NCBI RefSeq assembly: GCF_004331485.1
Contig: NZ_SJKD01000001.1
Coordinates: 1,240,001 to 1,304,000 of the forward strand
Length of the DNA stretch: 64,000 nucleotides
From: Kribbella capetownensis
GTDB lineage: Bacteria; Actinomycetota; Actinomycetes; Propionibacteriales; Kribbellaceae
Direction: 5' to 3'
Part shown: one piece after another, positions 46,299 through 54,467 of the stretch
How positions within the stretch are numbered: the stretch's first letter is position 1
Layout: every line of letters begins with the position of its first letter
The notes under the pieces: generated by a model
Database searches by the model: none
The model's input: only the letters and a program-made list of their open reading frames with translations
Told to the model about the DNA's origin: nothing
Translations under genes and position numbers: made by a program

Positions 46299-47066
46299 TC
46301 ACGCATCGACGGCCTCCCGGTTGCGGAGACGGTGCAGAGCCGTCAGCTCCACCTCGGACGGCGGCTCGACGGACTTGATGCTGTCGGCAACCTTCAGAGG
46401 CCAGCCAGTTGCTTCGCGCGCCTGCTCGACGGTCACGCCCGGGTGCAGACGGGTCAGCGTCAGTTCGTTGGTCTGTGGGTCGGGCTCGAGTACGCCGTGG
46501 TCGGTGATGACCAGGGTCGGACCGGCGCCGGGGGCCTGCCGTTCGCGGCCGGAAGGGCCGTACCCGACCGAGGTCACGAAGTCGACCTGCTCGACGAACG
46601 TCCGCGGCGACTGCTTGACGATCACGATCACCCGCCCGGCCGCCGCCGCGATCTCCGGCGCACCGCCGGCGCCCGGCAGCCGGGTCTTGGGATCGCTGTG
46701 CTCGCCGATCACGGTCGTGTTGATGTTCCCGAACCGGTCGATCTGCGCTGCGCCGAGGAACCCGACGTCGATGCGTCCCGCCCCGACCCAGTAGTTGAAC
46801 ATCTCCGGCACGGACACGACTGCGGTCGCTGTCGCAGCCAGATCGTCGTCCCCGATCGACAACGGCAGCCGGCGCGGCTTCGCGTCGATCGCCCCGGATT
46901 CGTAGACCAGCCGGCAGTTCGGCGCATGCGTCCGCCGTGCCAGGTTCGCCGCCAGATTTGGCGGCCCGACCCCGACCAGGCACACATCTCCGTCCCGCAG
47001 TTCCCGCGCCGCCGCGACATTCATCATGTCCGCGGAGTTCCACTCAGCTGTGTCCTGCTTACGCAT
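46299..47066 (-). CDS. CoA-transferase subunit B (3-oxoadipate/glutaconate type)
   Basis: 255 residues of a family I CoA-transferase beta subunit, which together with the A subunit would turn 3-oxoadipate into 3-oxoadipyl-CoA with succinyl-CoA. It has CLVGVGPPNLAANLAR, DVGFLGAAQIDRFGNINTT and RLPGAGGAPEIAAAAGRVIVIVKQ, a layout closer to GctB/IpdB than to PcaJ, so the glutamate nucleophile region differs from classic PcaIJ. The ATG overlaps the A subunit by 8 bases. Confidence 0.9.
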   Translation of the reverse strand: MRKQDTAEWNSADMMNVAAARELRDGDVCLVGVGPPNLAANLARRTHAPNCRLVYESGAIDAKPRRLPLSIGDDDLAATATAVVSVPEMFNYWVGAGRIDVGFLGAAQIDRFGNINTTVIGEHSDPKTRLPGAGGAPEIAAAAGRVIVIVKQSPRTFVEQVDFVTSVGYGPSGRERQAPGAGPTLVITDHGVLEPDPQTNELTLTRLHPGVTVEQAREATGWPLKVADSIKSVEPPSEVELTALHRLRNREAVDA

Positions 47067-47892
47067 GTGCGGTCACCTCCTCCTGGGCCGCGGGCAGGCC
47101 GTTGTCCTTGGCCCACTGCAAGAACGCGGTGCGATCCCGGGAGATGGCGTCCCATTGCTGGTAGAAGTCGTTGTCGCGCACGGAGTACCCGGCGGCGTAC
47201 GACGGCCACGCCCCACCCGGTACGACGCTCACCGCGGACAGCACCCAGTTCGGCAGGATCACCGCGCCGGTGTGCTCGGGGAACTCGTCGACCACCTCTT
47301 CGACCGTCACGATCGCTCGCTCCGCCGCGAGCACCGCCTCGCGCTGCACCCCGGTGATGCCCCAGAGCATGACGTTCCCGTCCCGGTCCGCCAGTTGCGC
47401 GTGGATCACCGTGACGTCGGGATTGACCGCCTTCACCGCGGCCAGTTCCTCGCCGGTGAACGGGCAGGTGACCCGGCTGATGATGTCCCGCTGCTCCTCG
47501 AGATCCGTACCGCGGTACCCCCGCAGTACGGCGAACGGCAGTCGCGCGGCACCGGCGACGTACGCGTTGGCCAGACCGGCGTGGCTGTGTTCGTGGACCA
47601 CGAGCCGGTGCGGCCAGTGCTTCTCAACCGCGTCGCGGAGCCGATGCAGTGAGCCGACACCTGGGTTGCCGCCGTACGAGAAGACGAGCTCGTCCGCGAC
47701 GCCCAGCCCGATCAGCTGGTCGTAGACGAGGTCGGGTGTCATTCGGACCAGGGTCAGGTGGCGCCGGCCCTGCCGGGCGATCTCGTGCGCGGCGGCGAAC
47801 GGGATGAGGTGGGTGAAGCCTTCGAGCGCGACGGTGTCGCCGTCGTGGACATGCGCCGCGATCGCTTCGCTGAGAGGAACTGGACTTGGCAT
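47059..47892 (-). CDS. CoA-transferase subunit A (3-oxoadipate/glutaconate type)
   Basis: A 277-residue alpha subunit with VHDGDTVALEGFTHLIPFAAAHEIARQGRRHLTLVRMTPDLVYDQLIG, GGNPGVGSLHRLRDAVE and PDVTVIHAQLADRDGNVMLWG, typical of the GctA/IpdA type family I CoA-transferases. It is the first gene of the operon. The start at ATG 47892 (MPSPVPLSEAIAAHV) has GGAG 6 bases upstream; an in-frame TTG at 47937 would lie inside the IclR-type operator and is rejected. It is divergent from the IclR regulator across 63 bases. Confidence 0.92.
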   Translation of the reverse strand: MPSPVPLSEAIAAHVHDGDTVALEGFTHLIPFAAAHEIARQGRRHLTLVRMTPDLVYDQLIGLGVADELVFSYGGNPGVGSLHRLRDAVEKHWPHRLVVHEHSHAGLANAYVAGAARLPFAVLRGYRGTDLEEQRDIISRVTCPFTGEELAAVKAVNPDVTVIHAQLADRDGNVMLWGITGVQREAVLAAERAIVTVEEVVDEFPEHTGAVILPNWVLSAVSVVPGGAWPSYAAGYSVRDNDFYQQWDAISRDRTAFLQWAKDNGLPAAQEEVTAHA

Positions 47893-47908
47893 GCGGGCTC
47901 CGCTAGGA

Positions 47909-47945
47909 TTTCGCTGAGCGAAAAGTTCTTCTTTCAACGAAAAGT
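47909..47945. promoter_or_regulatory. IclR-type operator between regulator and hydroxyquinol operon
   Basis: TTTCGCT-G-AGCGAAA (47909-47923) is a perfect 7-1-7 palindrome. A partial second site, TTTC-AAC-GAAA (47932-47942), follows, and CGAAAAGT is repeated directly at 47919 and 47938 (19 bases apart). The region lies between the divergent ATGs at 47892 and 47956, so one protein can control both directions. Confidence 0.75.
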
Positions 47946-47955
47946 AGGCTAGCCG

Positions 47956-48738
47956 ATGGCTGGTGAGACGTCTAGCGGGACCTTCCTGCAGGGCCTCGAG
48001 CGTGGGCTCGCGGTGATCCGTGCGTTCTCGGCGGATGCGCCGTCGCTGACGCTGAGCGAGGTGGCGCGCGACGTCGGGATCACGCCGGCGACGGCGCGGC
48101 GGATCCTGCTCACGCTCGGCGAACTCGGGTACGTCCGCAGCGACGGCCGGCGCTTCTCGCTCACCCCGCGGGTGCTTGCGCTCGGGTGGGCGTACCTGTC
48201 GTCGCTCGATCTCGGCGAGCTGGCCGGCCCGTTCATGGAGGAGCTCAGCGCGAAGACCCGCGAGTCCTGCTCGATCGCGACGCTGGACCTGCCGGACATC
48301 GTGTACGTCGCCCGCGTCCCGACCAGCCGGATCATGACCGTCGCGCTCGGCGTCGGCGCGCGGCTACCGGCGTACCCGACCTCGATGGGGCGCGTGTTGC
48401 TGGCCGGTCTGCCAGAGGAGAAGCTGACGACCTACCTGTCGACGCTGGACGCCGAATCACTAACCCCCCGGACGCTGACGTCGCTGGACAAGCTGCGCGA
48501 CACCATCGACCGCGCCCGCGTCGACGGGTATGCCTTGGTCGATCAGGAGCTCGAGCTCGGCCTGCGCTCGATCGCCGCCCCCATCCACAACGCCCGCGGC
48601 CGCACCATCGCCGCCCTCAACGTCTCCGCCCACGCCTCCCGCTCCACCCCCACCACCCTCCGCACCGACGTCCTCCCCCACCTCCAGGCAGCCGCCGCCC
48701 AAATAACCACAGCCCTAACCCACCGCGGCCACCTCTAA
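47956..48738 (+). CDS. IclR family regulator of the aromatic operon (PcaR/PobR type)
   Basis: 260 residues: winged helix (LERGLAVIRAFSADAPSLTLSEVARDVGITPATARRILLTLGELGYVRSDGRRFSLTPRVL) and a GAF-like effector domain (ETRESCSIATLDLPDIVYVARVPTSRIMTVALGVGARLPAYPTSMGRVLLA; LRSIAAPIHNARGRTIAALNVSAHASR). The pcaU/pcaR/pobR subgroup controls beta-ketoadipate pathway genes, which fits its position. The last 60 bases contain an unusually C-rich coding run (ACCCCCACCACC). Confidence 0.94.
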   Translation: MAGETSSGTFLQGLERGLAVIRAFSADAPSLTLSEVARDVGITPATARRILLTLGELGYVRSDGRRFSLTPRVLALGWAYLSSLDLGELAGPFMEELSAKTRESCSIATLDLPDIVYVARVPTSRIMTVALGVGARLPAYPTSMGRVLLAGLPEEKLTTYLSTLDAESLTPRTLTSLDKLRDTIDRARVDGYALVDQELELGLRSIAAPIHNARGRTIAALNVSAHASRSTPTTLRTDVLPHLQAAAAQITTALTHRGHL

Positions 48739-48932
48739 CCCACCGCGACCACCGGCCGCGGTCGTTCGGCGGGCGTGGATCGAGACATCTCCTGGTGGGC
48801 GGGAACATGAAATGTCCTGTTCATGGCCACAGCTTCGTGTCCCAGCGCTGGGTGCTGCCGCCGGGTGATCGCCGCCGCGACCCGGACTGCGAACCCACGG
48901 CCCAGATGGCGCTCCGCGGCCGCGGCGTCCGC

Positions 48933-49352
48933 TCAGGTTTTCAGTTCGGTGAGGATCTCGAGGTAGTGGGGGTTGTTCATGATTCCGATGATGTTGCCGA
49001 ACGGGTCGACCACGAACGCCGTGCGGAAGCCGCTGTTGTTGCCTCGCTCAACGATTCCTTCGAGCAGGGTCGCTCCGTGCGCCAGCAGGTGTTCGAGCTC
49101 GCCCTCCAGGTCGTCGACATGCCAGTGGACGATCGCGCCGGCCGGCCCGTGGCTGACGTCGTGCCGTGCGTACTTCGCGTCGACGATCCCCAGCTCACAC
49201 TGGAAGTCCCCGAACCGGAACTCGACGTACGCCGGCTCCTCCACGGACGGCACCGCGTAGTACGCCTCGATCCCCAGCAGCTTCGAGTACCACTCCCGCG
49301 CCGCCTTCACGTCGTCGGCGAAGAAACTCACGGTCGCAAACCCTCGCATCAT
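48933..49352 (-). CDS. VOC (glyoxalase/bleomycin resistance) family protein
   Basis: 139 residues with two paired beta-alpha-beta units typical of the VOC fold: MMRGFATVSFFADDVKAAREWYSKLLGIEAYY and GAIVHWHVDDLEGELEHLLAHGATLLEG...TAFVVDPFGNIIGIMNNPHYLEIL. The start at ATG 49352 (MMRGFA) follows GGGGCAGG; upstream open frame is ignored. A perfect palindrome TGCTCA-N5-TGAGCA lies 51 bases upstream (49403-49419). The substrate is unknown. The 194 bases between this gene and the IclR gene hold an inverted repeat (48806-48825) but no gene. Confidence 0.88.
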   Translation of the reverse strand: MMRGFATVSFFADDVKAAREWYSKLLGIEAYYAVPSVEEPAYVEFRFGDFQCELGIVDAKYARHDVSHGPAGAIVHWHVDDLEGELEHLLAHGATLLEGIVERGNNSGFRTAFVVDPFGNIIGIMNNPHYLEILTELKT

Positions 49353-49402
49353 CGTCCTGCCCCTTCCTCGGTTGCTCGTGACCACAACCCTCCCAGCCAA
49401 AC

Positions 49403-49419
49403 TGCTCACCAAATGAGCA
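49403..49419. promoter_or_regulatory. Palindrome upstream of the VOC gene
   Basis: TGCTCA-CCAAA-TGAGCA, a perfect 6-5-6 inverted repeat. It sits in the expected promoter region of the VOC gene (start 49352, minus strand), so it is a candidate operator. On the plus strand it is followed by CTTTT, so a weak terminator is an alternative. Confidence 0.45.
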
Positions 49420-49494
49420 CTTTTCCGGGAGATCTTCGAAGGAGGCCGCCGAGGAGTCGTGCGACCGAGGCTGAGGTCAGTCGGGCAGGTCGGG

Positions 49495-50514
49495 TCAGTC
49501 GGTCTGGGTTACCTTCCGGAGGCCTCGCGGCGCGTCGGGGTTCAGGCCCAGCTTGCGGGCCAGGGACTCGATGGCTCGTTGGGCTGGGATGACCAGCGCC
49601 AGGGGAGCCAGGGTCTCGGGAAGGTCGGGACCCGGCAGGTTGACGTCGCACCGGGCGGCGAAGGTGGGGTCGCCACCGATGCCGAGGATCTTGCTTCCCT
49701 TCTCGCGGACGATGCCGGCCAACTCGGTCATGCCAGGCAGGGCAGGACCTTCGCCGGCCGCGACCAGAATGGTGACCAGATCGGCGTCGACGACCGCGAT
49801 CGGCCCGTGCTTCAGGTCGGCGTACGAGAGGCCGCGGACCGGCTGCAGGCAGGTCTCCTCCAGCTTGAGCGCAACCTCGAGCGTCGTACCGAACGTGAGC
49901 CCACGCCCGCTGGCGAGTACGTCGTGCGCGCCGGCGAGCAGATCCGCCGCTTCCTCGACGGAGTTCTCCAGCATCTTCGTCGCGGCGTCCGGAACTCGGG
50001 CGATGTCCGCGTCCAGCGTCCCCGGCCGCTGCGCCAGCGCGTCGACGGCGACCGTGATAGCCGCGAGCTGCGTGGTGTAGGTCTTCGTCGCCGGGACCGC
50101 GAGCTCCTTGCCGGCCTGGGTGATCAGGGCGACGTCGGCGGTCGAGGCCAGCGGGCTGTCGCCGTCGTTCGTGATCCCGACGATCGCGGCGCCGTTGCGC
50201 TTGGCCCACTCGGCCGTGTCGATGATCTCCTGGGTCGCACCGGACTGGCTGACCGCGACCACCAGCGAGTTCGAGAGATCGAGGTTGGCGCCGTACAGCG
50301 TCGCCACCGAGGGAGCGGCGAGTGACGCCTGTCGGCCGGCGTGGATCTCGGTCAGGTAGCGGCCGTACACGCCCGCGTTGTCCGACGATCCGCGAGCCAC
50401 GAAGATCACGTGCCGGCGTCCCGCGGCCAGTCGGGTGATGTCGTGCCGCAGCGGCAGCACATGCTCGAACGTGGCGGCCAGCGCGGCCGGCTGCTCGGCG
50501 ATCTCGCGCGCCAT
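49495..50514 (-). CDS. SIS-domain sugar phosphate protein (NagB-II/AgaS/GlmS-isomerase type)
   Basis: 339 residues with two SIS domains. The N-terminus REIAEQPAALAATFEHVLPL is typical for the isomerase half of GlmS and the AgaS/NagB-II amino-sugar phosphate deaminases. SIS sites: FVARGSSDNAG, VVAVSQSGATQEIIDTAEWAK, FGTTLEVALKLEETCLQPVRGLSYADLKHGPIAVVD. No glutaminase domain is present, so it should release or shift ammonia itself. ATG 50514 with AGGAA 6-8 bases upstream decides the start. It is divergent from a GntR/UTRA regulator. Confidence 0.88.
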   Translation of the reverse strand: MAREIAEQPAALAATFEHVLPLRHDITRLAAGRRHVIFVARGSSDNAGVYGRYLTEIHAGRQASLAAPSVATLYGANLDLSNSLVVAVSQSGATQEIIDTAEWAKRNGAAIVGITNDGDSPLASTADVALITQAGKELAVPATKTYTTQLAAITVAVDALAQRPGTLDADIARVPDAATKMLENSVEEAADLLAGAHDVLASGRGLTFGTTLEVALKLEETCLQPVRGLSYADLKHGPIAVVDADLVTILVAAGEGPALPGMTELAGIVREKGSKILGIGGDPTFAARCDVNLPGPDLPETLAPLALVIPAQRAIESLARKLGLNPDAPRGLRKVTQTD

Positions 50515-50552
50515 CTGGGTTTCCTGAGTGGGGACAGACACCACTGCGATCA

Positions 50553-50568
50553 CTGGTCCTATCTGGTC
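50553..50568. promoter_or_regulatory. Direct CTGGTC repeats between SIS gene and gntR
   Basis: CTGGTC occurs at 50553-50558 and 50563-50568, exactly one helical turn apart, followed by TTAACAGG and TATGCT, a -10-like hexamer. TGGTC is half of the DasR (dre) site ACTGGTCTAGACCAGT, and the neighbouring GntR protein is of the DasR/HutC group. The full dre palindrome is not present. Confidence 0.4.
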
Positions 50569-50653
50569 TTAACAGGTATGCTGCGCACGATAGCAGTGAG
50601 CGGCGCCGCGGGGCACCCCCGAGGCCCGCCCAGGTCTGGAGGATCGAGAAGCG

Positions 50654-51373
50654 ATGGTGGCGACCAAGCGGGCCCAGGTCCGATCGGTACTGGAGCGGCT
50701 GATCGATGTCGAGCTGCATCCAGGGGATCCGATCCCCTCCGAACGCGCCCTGGTGGACAAGTTGAACGTCTCCCGGGTGACCGTCCGGCAGGCGATCAGC
50801 GACCTGGTCGAGTCCGGCGCGCTGGAACGCGTGCACGGCAAGGGCACCTTCGTCACCGGTCCACAGGTCGACTCCCAGCTGCACCTCACCTCGTTCTCCC
50901 GGGAGATGAGAGCCCGCGGCCTCGAGCCCGGGACGGTGGTGCTGTCGGCCACTGAGATCGAGGCGTCCGACGAGACCGCGAAGGGCCTGCGGGTCGCCAA
51001 GGGCACCAAGGTGATCCGGGTCGAACGGCTGCGCACCGCCGACGCCTCGCCGATGGCCTACGAGGTCGGCTACTACCCGTCCGCGCTCTTCCCCGGCCTG
51101 CTCGGCCGTGAGCTCGGCACCCTGTACGACGTCTTCGCCAGCGAGTACGACGTCGTCGTCACCTCTGGTGAGCAGACGGTCCGGGCGGACAACGCCGACG
51201 GTCACGTCGCCCGAGTCCTCGGTGTGGCCAGGCGGGCACCCCTGCTGGTCCTCGAGCGAACCACCTTCGCCGGCCGCAAGGTCGTCGAGCTGTCCTGGTC
51301 GGCCTACCGGGCCGATCGCTACCGGCTGCACATGGCCCTGACCCCGCGCGGCCCGAGAACCGGGTCCGCCTGA
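50654..51373 (+). CDS. GntR family regulator, HutC/DasR subfamily (UTRA domain)
   Basis: 239 residues: winged helix (VRSVLERLIDVELHPGDPIPSERALVDKLNVSRVTVRQAISDLVESGALERVHGKGTFVTGP) and a UTRA effector domain (LTSFSREMRARGLEPGTVVLS; LRVAKGTKVIRVERLRTADASPMAYEVGYYPSALFPGLL; PLLVLERTTFAGRKVVELSWSAYRADRYRLHMAL). The DasR-type UTRA domain binds amino-sugar phosphates. With the divergent SIS-domain sugar phosphate protein it forms a likely local amino-sugar switch. Confidence 0.93.
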   Translation: MVATKRAQVRSVLERLIDVELHPGDPIPSERALVDKLNVSRVTVRQAISDLVESGALERVHGKGTFVTGPQVDSQLHLTSFSREMRARGLEPGTVVLSATEIEASDETAKGLRVAKGTKVIRVERLRTADASPMAYEVGYYPSALFPGLLGRELGTLYDVFASEYDVVVTSGEQTVRADNADGHVARVLGVARRAPLLVLERTTFAGRKVVELSWSAYRADRYRLHMALTPRGPRTGSA

Positions 51374-51379
51374 ATGCCC

Positions 51380-51410
51380 GCGGCCGGACCCCGGACGGAC
51401 GTCCGGCCGC
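51380..51410 (+). terminator. Terminator-like hairpin after gntR
   Basis: GCGGCCGGAC (51380-51389) and GTCCGGCCGC (51401-51410) are perfect inverses with an 11-base loop, 6 bases after the gntR stop. No T tail. The remaining bases to fba (51575) show no further clear signal. Confidence 0.6.
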
Positions 51411-51574
51411 AACGAACTGGATCCGTCCTGTTCATCAACTGGTCTACATCTCTGCCGATCGCTCCCCGGCCGCCCGGCCGGTCCGGCAGGCGGGCCGCCG
51501 GATACGACGAGGTACCGGGCGGCAATACTGGAGCTCGACCCACAAGAACTGTGTTGTGAGGAGTACCGCGAGAC

Positions 51575-52600
51575 ATGCCTATTGCCACCCCTGAGGTCTA
51601 CGCCGAGATGCTGGACAAGGCCAAGCAGAACCGCTTCGCCTACCCGGCCATCAACGTCAGCTCCTCGCAGACGCTGATCGCCGCGATCCGCGGTTTCGCC
51701 GAGGCGGGCTCGGACGGCATCGTCCAGGTCTCCACCGGCGGTGCGGAGTACCTGTCCGGCTCGACCGTGAAGAACATGGTGACCGGCTCGGTCGCCCTGG
51801 CGGCGTACGCGCACGAGGTCGCCAAGAACTTCGGAGTCAACATCGCGCTGCACACCGACCACTGCCCGAAGGACAAGCTGGACGGCTTCGTCCGGCCGCT
51901 GCTGGAGATCTCGGCCGAGCGCGTCGCCCGGGGCGAGAACCCGCTGTTCCAGTCGCACATGTGGGACGGCTCGGCCGTGCCCCTGACCGAGAACCTCGAG
52001 ATCGCCAAGGACCTGCTGGCCAAGACGGCCGCGGCGAAGATCGTGCTGGAGATCGAGGTCGGTGTCGTCGGCGGTGAGGAAGACGGTGTCGCCAACGAGA
52101 TCAACGAGAAGCTCTACACCACGGTCGAGGACGGCCTGGCCACGGTCGAGGCGCTGGGCACCGGCGAGAACGGCCGCTACATCACCGCGCTGACCTTCGG
52201 CAACGTGCACGGCGTCTACAAGCCGGGCGCGGTCAAGCTGCGTCCGGAGATCCTGAAGGAGATCCAGGACCAGGTCGGCGCCAAGGTCGGCAAGGAGCGC
52301 CCGTTCGACCTGGTCTTCCACGGCGGCTCCGGCTCGACCCTGGAGGAGATCCGGGCCGCGGTCGACCACGGTGTGATCAAGATGAACGTGGACACCGACA
52401 CGCAGTACGCGTTCACCCGGCCGGCTGCCGCGCACATGTTCAAGAACTACGACGGTGTGCTGAAGGTCGACGGCGACGTCGGCAACAAGAAGGCCTACGA
52501 CCCGCGCGCGTGGGGCAAGGCCGCCGAGGAGGGCATGGCCAAGCGCGTCGTCGAGGCCTGCGAGAGCCTCCGCTCGGCGGGTACGGCGATCAACGCCTGA
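51575..52600 (+). CDS. fba: Class II fructose-bisphosphate aldolase
   Basis: A 341-residue zinc aldolase of glycolysis and gluconeogenesis, interconverting fructose 1,6-bisphosphate with dihydroxyacetone phosphate and glyceraldehyde 3-phosphate. Motifs: PAINVSSSQTLIAAIRGFAEAGSDGIVQVSTGG, the zinc/catalytic ALHTDHCPKDKLD, EIEVGVVGGEEDGV, GNVHGVYKPGAVKLRPEIL and DLVFHGGSGST. A GTGAGGAGTACC stretch upstream carries the RBS. Fba is a core member of the conserved dnaK-to-purA block (M. tuberculosis Rv0363c). Confidence 0.98.
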   Translation: MPIATPEVYAEMLDKAKQNRFAYPAINVSSSQTLIAAIRGFAEAGSDGIVQVSTGGAEYLSGSTVKNMVTGSVALAAYAHEVAKNFGVNIALHTDHCPKDKLDGFVRPLLEISAERVARGENPLFQSHMWDGSAVPLTENLEIAKDLLAKTAAAKIVLEIEVGVVGGEEDGVANEINEKLYTTVEDGLATVEALGTGENGRYITALTFGNVHGVYKPGAVKLRPEILKEIQDQVGAKVGKERPFDLVFHGGSGSTLEEIRAAVDHGVIKMNVDTDTQYAFTRPAAAHMFKNYDGVLKVDGDVGNKKAYDPRAWGKAAEEGMAKRVVEACESLRSAGTAINA

Positions 52601-52627
52601 CATCAGATCCTCCTGAAGGGTCGTGGT

Positions 52628-52656
52628 GGGGCTCACCGCTGCGTGCGGTGGGCCCC
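52628..52656 (+). terminator. Terminator of fba
   Basis: GGGGCTCACCGC (52628-52639), loop TGCGT, GCGGTGGGCCCC (52645-52656): 12 pairs with one G-T pair, 27 bases after the fba stop and directly before the convergent gene's stop at 52660. Confidence 0.8.
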
Positions 52657-52659
52657 TTG

Positions 52660-53634
52660 TCACATGCGGGCACGGGCGAGGTCGAACTGGCGGACGCCGG
52701 TACGGCGGGATGCTCGGGCGAAGGTGGAACGGACGCGGTCGATGACGGCGGGCGGATCGTTGAGATCGGCCCAGGGAATCCAGCAGTGCTCGATCGGTAG
52801 TGGGGCGGACGAGTCGGGGAGTGGGGTTGGCGCGGCTGACTCGTCCTCATCCGGCTCGAATTCGTCGTACCAGAAGGGGAAGCGCGGCTCGAACTCGAGC
52901 ACTGTGCGTTCGTCCGGGAACCAGAGGGACGTGGTCTCGGGCTGACCTGGGTCGGGTGTGTCCGCGTCTGGGGCCGGTAGCGGTGATGGGGTGGGGAAGC
53001 CGGCTCCGGCGAGGATGAAGCGCAGCCGGGATTCGGCCACCGACGCCGAGTTCGTGCAGGCGAGGGACGTGATCTCGACCGATCGTTCGTTGCCATGGTC
53101 GTGGGCTGCGCGTTTCAGCGAGCGTCTGGTGACCAGACCGGCGTACAGCGCGGCGTCGGCCAGGACCACGGCCTGGGTCTTGGGCGCGGTCGCCGCCACC
53201 TCGGCAACTGCGCGGGCAGGGGAGACCATCCGGAGCTTGTTCCACAGCTGGATGCCTGGGCCGACTGGATCGCGGATGTGACGGTGCACGCCGCCGACGC
53301 AGCCCGGGCGACCGGCCGGCGCGGTCACGTGCACGCGGGACAGGTCGAGGCCCCAGACCGGTAGGGCATGCAGGGCCGCGGCGGACTGATGGCTGGCATA
53401 CACGTTGGGCCCGCCGGAGCGGAGAACGCGCGAGACCTTGCGCAGATGCAGGACTTCCTGAGTGATCAGGATGAGCGACCGGCGCTCGGCATACGTCCCC
53501 GGCCGGATCCGGCGCCAGCCGCCGGTGTCCAGCATGGAGTCGATATCCGGATCGGGGTAACCACACGCCCGAGCATCAGCCCGAGTGAACACGCCACCCC
53601 GAATCGAGGCCATCACAGCAAGTTGAGGATTCAT
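52660..53634 (-). CDS. AbiEi-like winged-helix protein with diverged nuclease-like C-terminus
   Basis: 324 residues. The N-terminal AbiEi-like winged helix and adjoining domain (GGVFTRADARACGYPDPDIDSMLDTGGWRRIRPGTYAERR; ASHQSAAALHALPVWGLDLSRVHVTAPAG; RMVSPARAVAEVAAT) is very common in actinobacteria. The C-terminal part normally carries a Vsr/DUF559-type nuclease core with an FDG motif; here the matching strand reads ERTVLEFEPRFPFWYDEFEPDEDES, so the Asp is Glu and an acidic insertion follows. Nuclease activity is uncertain. No partner toxin is adjacent. Confidence 0.82.
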   Translation of the reverse strand: MNPQLAVMASIRGGVFTRADARACGYPDPDIDSMLDTGGWRRIRPGTYAERRSLILITQEVLHLRKVSRVLRSGGPNVYASHQSAAALHALPVWGLDLSRVHVTAPAGRPGCVGGVHRHIRDPVGPGIQLWNKLRMVSPARAVAEVAATAPKTQAVVLADAALYAGLVTRRSLKRAAHDHGNERSVEITSLACTNSASVAESRLRFILAGAGFPTPSPLPAPDADTPDPGQPETTSLWFPDERTVLEFEPRFPFWYDEFEPDEDESAAPTPLPDSSAPLPIEHCWIPWADLNDPPAVIDRVRSTFARASRRTGVRQFDLARARM

Positions 53635-53702
53635 GCCCTAGAACCTGCCGCGATCAGCCCCCTCCGCGAACCACGACTTCGAACCTGTGGAGAACCTGGG
53701 GA

Positions 53703-54467
53703 TCACAGCCGATGCCGAACCAACACGTTCGGTTCCACATACACAGCACAACCGGCCTCGACGTCGCACTGCACGGAGACGAGAGCACCAGGAACCTCGA
53801 CCGAGCCGTCCTGGTCGAACGGCAGGCCCGTCCACCGACGCCACTCCTCCAGCGACCCGGCGACCAACCAGGACGTCGGAGCCAGGCCAGCGATCTCCCC
53901 ACCGGCCCGGACGTGCGTCCGAAGCCAGGGGTCGATCGGCAGGCCATCCGAGCGAGTCCGACTGGCGTACTCGTGCATCGGCGTACCGGGTTCGAGGTGT
54001 TTGTGGCTCGGTCGGACAGGTGCATGGAGCTGCCCGAGTCCAAGGTCGGTGGCAGCGTCCCGGAGGGCAGCCAGGAGGTGGCCGGCTACACCCTGGCCCT
54101 GGAACTCTTGGGCGACGCTGATGTTGAGCGCGCAGGCGACCTCCGGCTCGAGTCCACGCCGGGCGTCCGCGAACGCCCAGACAACCGCCTGTTCCCACCC
54201 TCCGGCTGGGAGCTCGTCGCGACTCCTCAGCTGTACGGCGTGGGCGTCGCCGACGACCACGCCGTCACTGGTTGTCGCCACCAAGCAGGTCGTTGGGAAC
54301 GTCTCGACCGTCTGCCAGAAGTACGCCTCGGACACCCGGTTGTGGCGCATGAACTCAGGCCAACCCGCGACGTCGATGTCTGCCCCGGCCAGCTCTGGCC
54401 GCTCAGCGACCGTGGTGATGTCCAGGAGCTGCGCGGACGGTAGTTCAATACGCCTGGCGACGGGCAT
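53703..54467 (-). CDS. GNAT family N-acetyltransferase
   Basis: 254 residues. The acetyl-CoA motif is SVAQEFQGQGVAGHLLAALRDAATDLGL. It has a long C-terminal part with RPSHKHLEPGTPMHEYASRTRSDGLPIDPWLRTHVRAGGEI and ASLVAGSLEEWRRWTGLP-like text, found in a group of actinobacterial GNATs of unknown substrate. ATG 54467 lies inside a hairpin (54459-54481): codons 1-3 form its 3' arm. No clear RBS is seen. The HNH gene lies just upstream in the same direction. Confidence 0.85.
   Translation of the reverse strand: MPVARRIELPSAQLLDITTVAERPELAGADIDVAGWPEFMRHNRVSEAYFWQTVETFPTTCLVATTSDGVVVGDAHAVQLRSRDELPAGGWEQAVVWAFADARRGLEPEVACALNISVAQEFQGQGVAGHLLAALRDAATDLGLGQLHAPVRPSHKHLEPGTPMHEYASRTRSDGLPIDPWLRTHVRAGGEIAGLAPTSWLVAGSLEEWRRWTGLPFDQDGSVEVPGALVSVQCDVEAGCAVYVEPNVLVRHRL

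Noticed and set aside
47893..47937. An extended start (TTG 47937) for the CoA-transferase A subunit
   Set aside because: The extension runs through the palindromic operator and shows no family similarity. ATG 47892 has an RBS.
48739..48932. A small Cys/His-containing frame (MKCPVHGHSF) between the IclR and VOC genes
   Set aside because: It lacks an RBS, continues as Arg-rich shadow sequence across the antisense strand of the VOC gene, and is not recognisable. The inverted repeat CATGAA-N8-TTCATG (48806-48825) there was noted but has no supported role.
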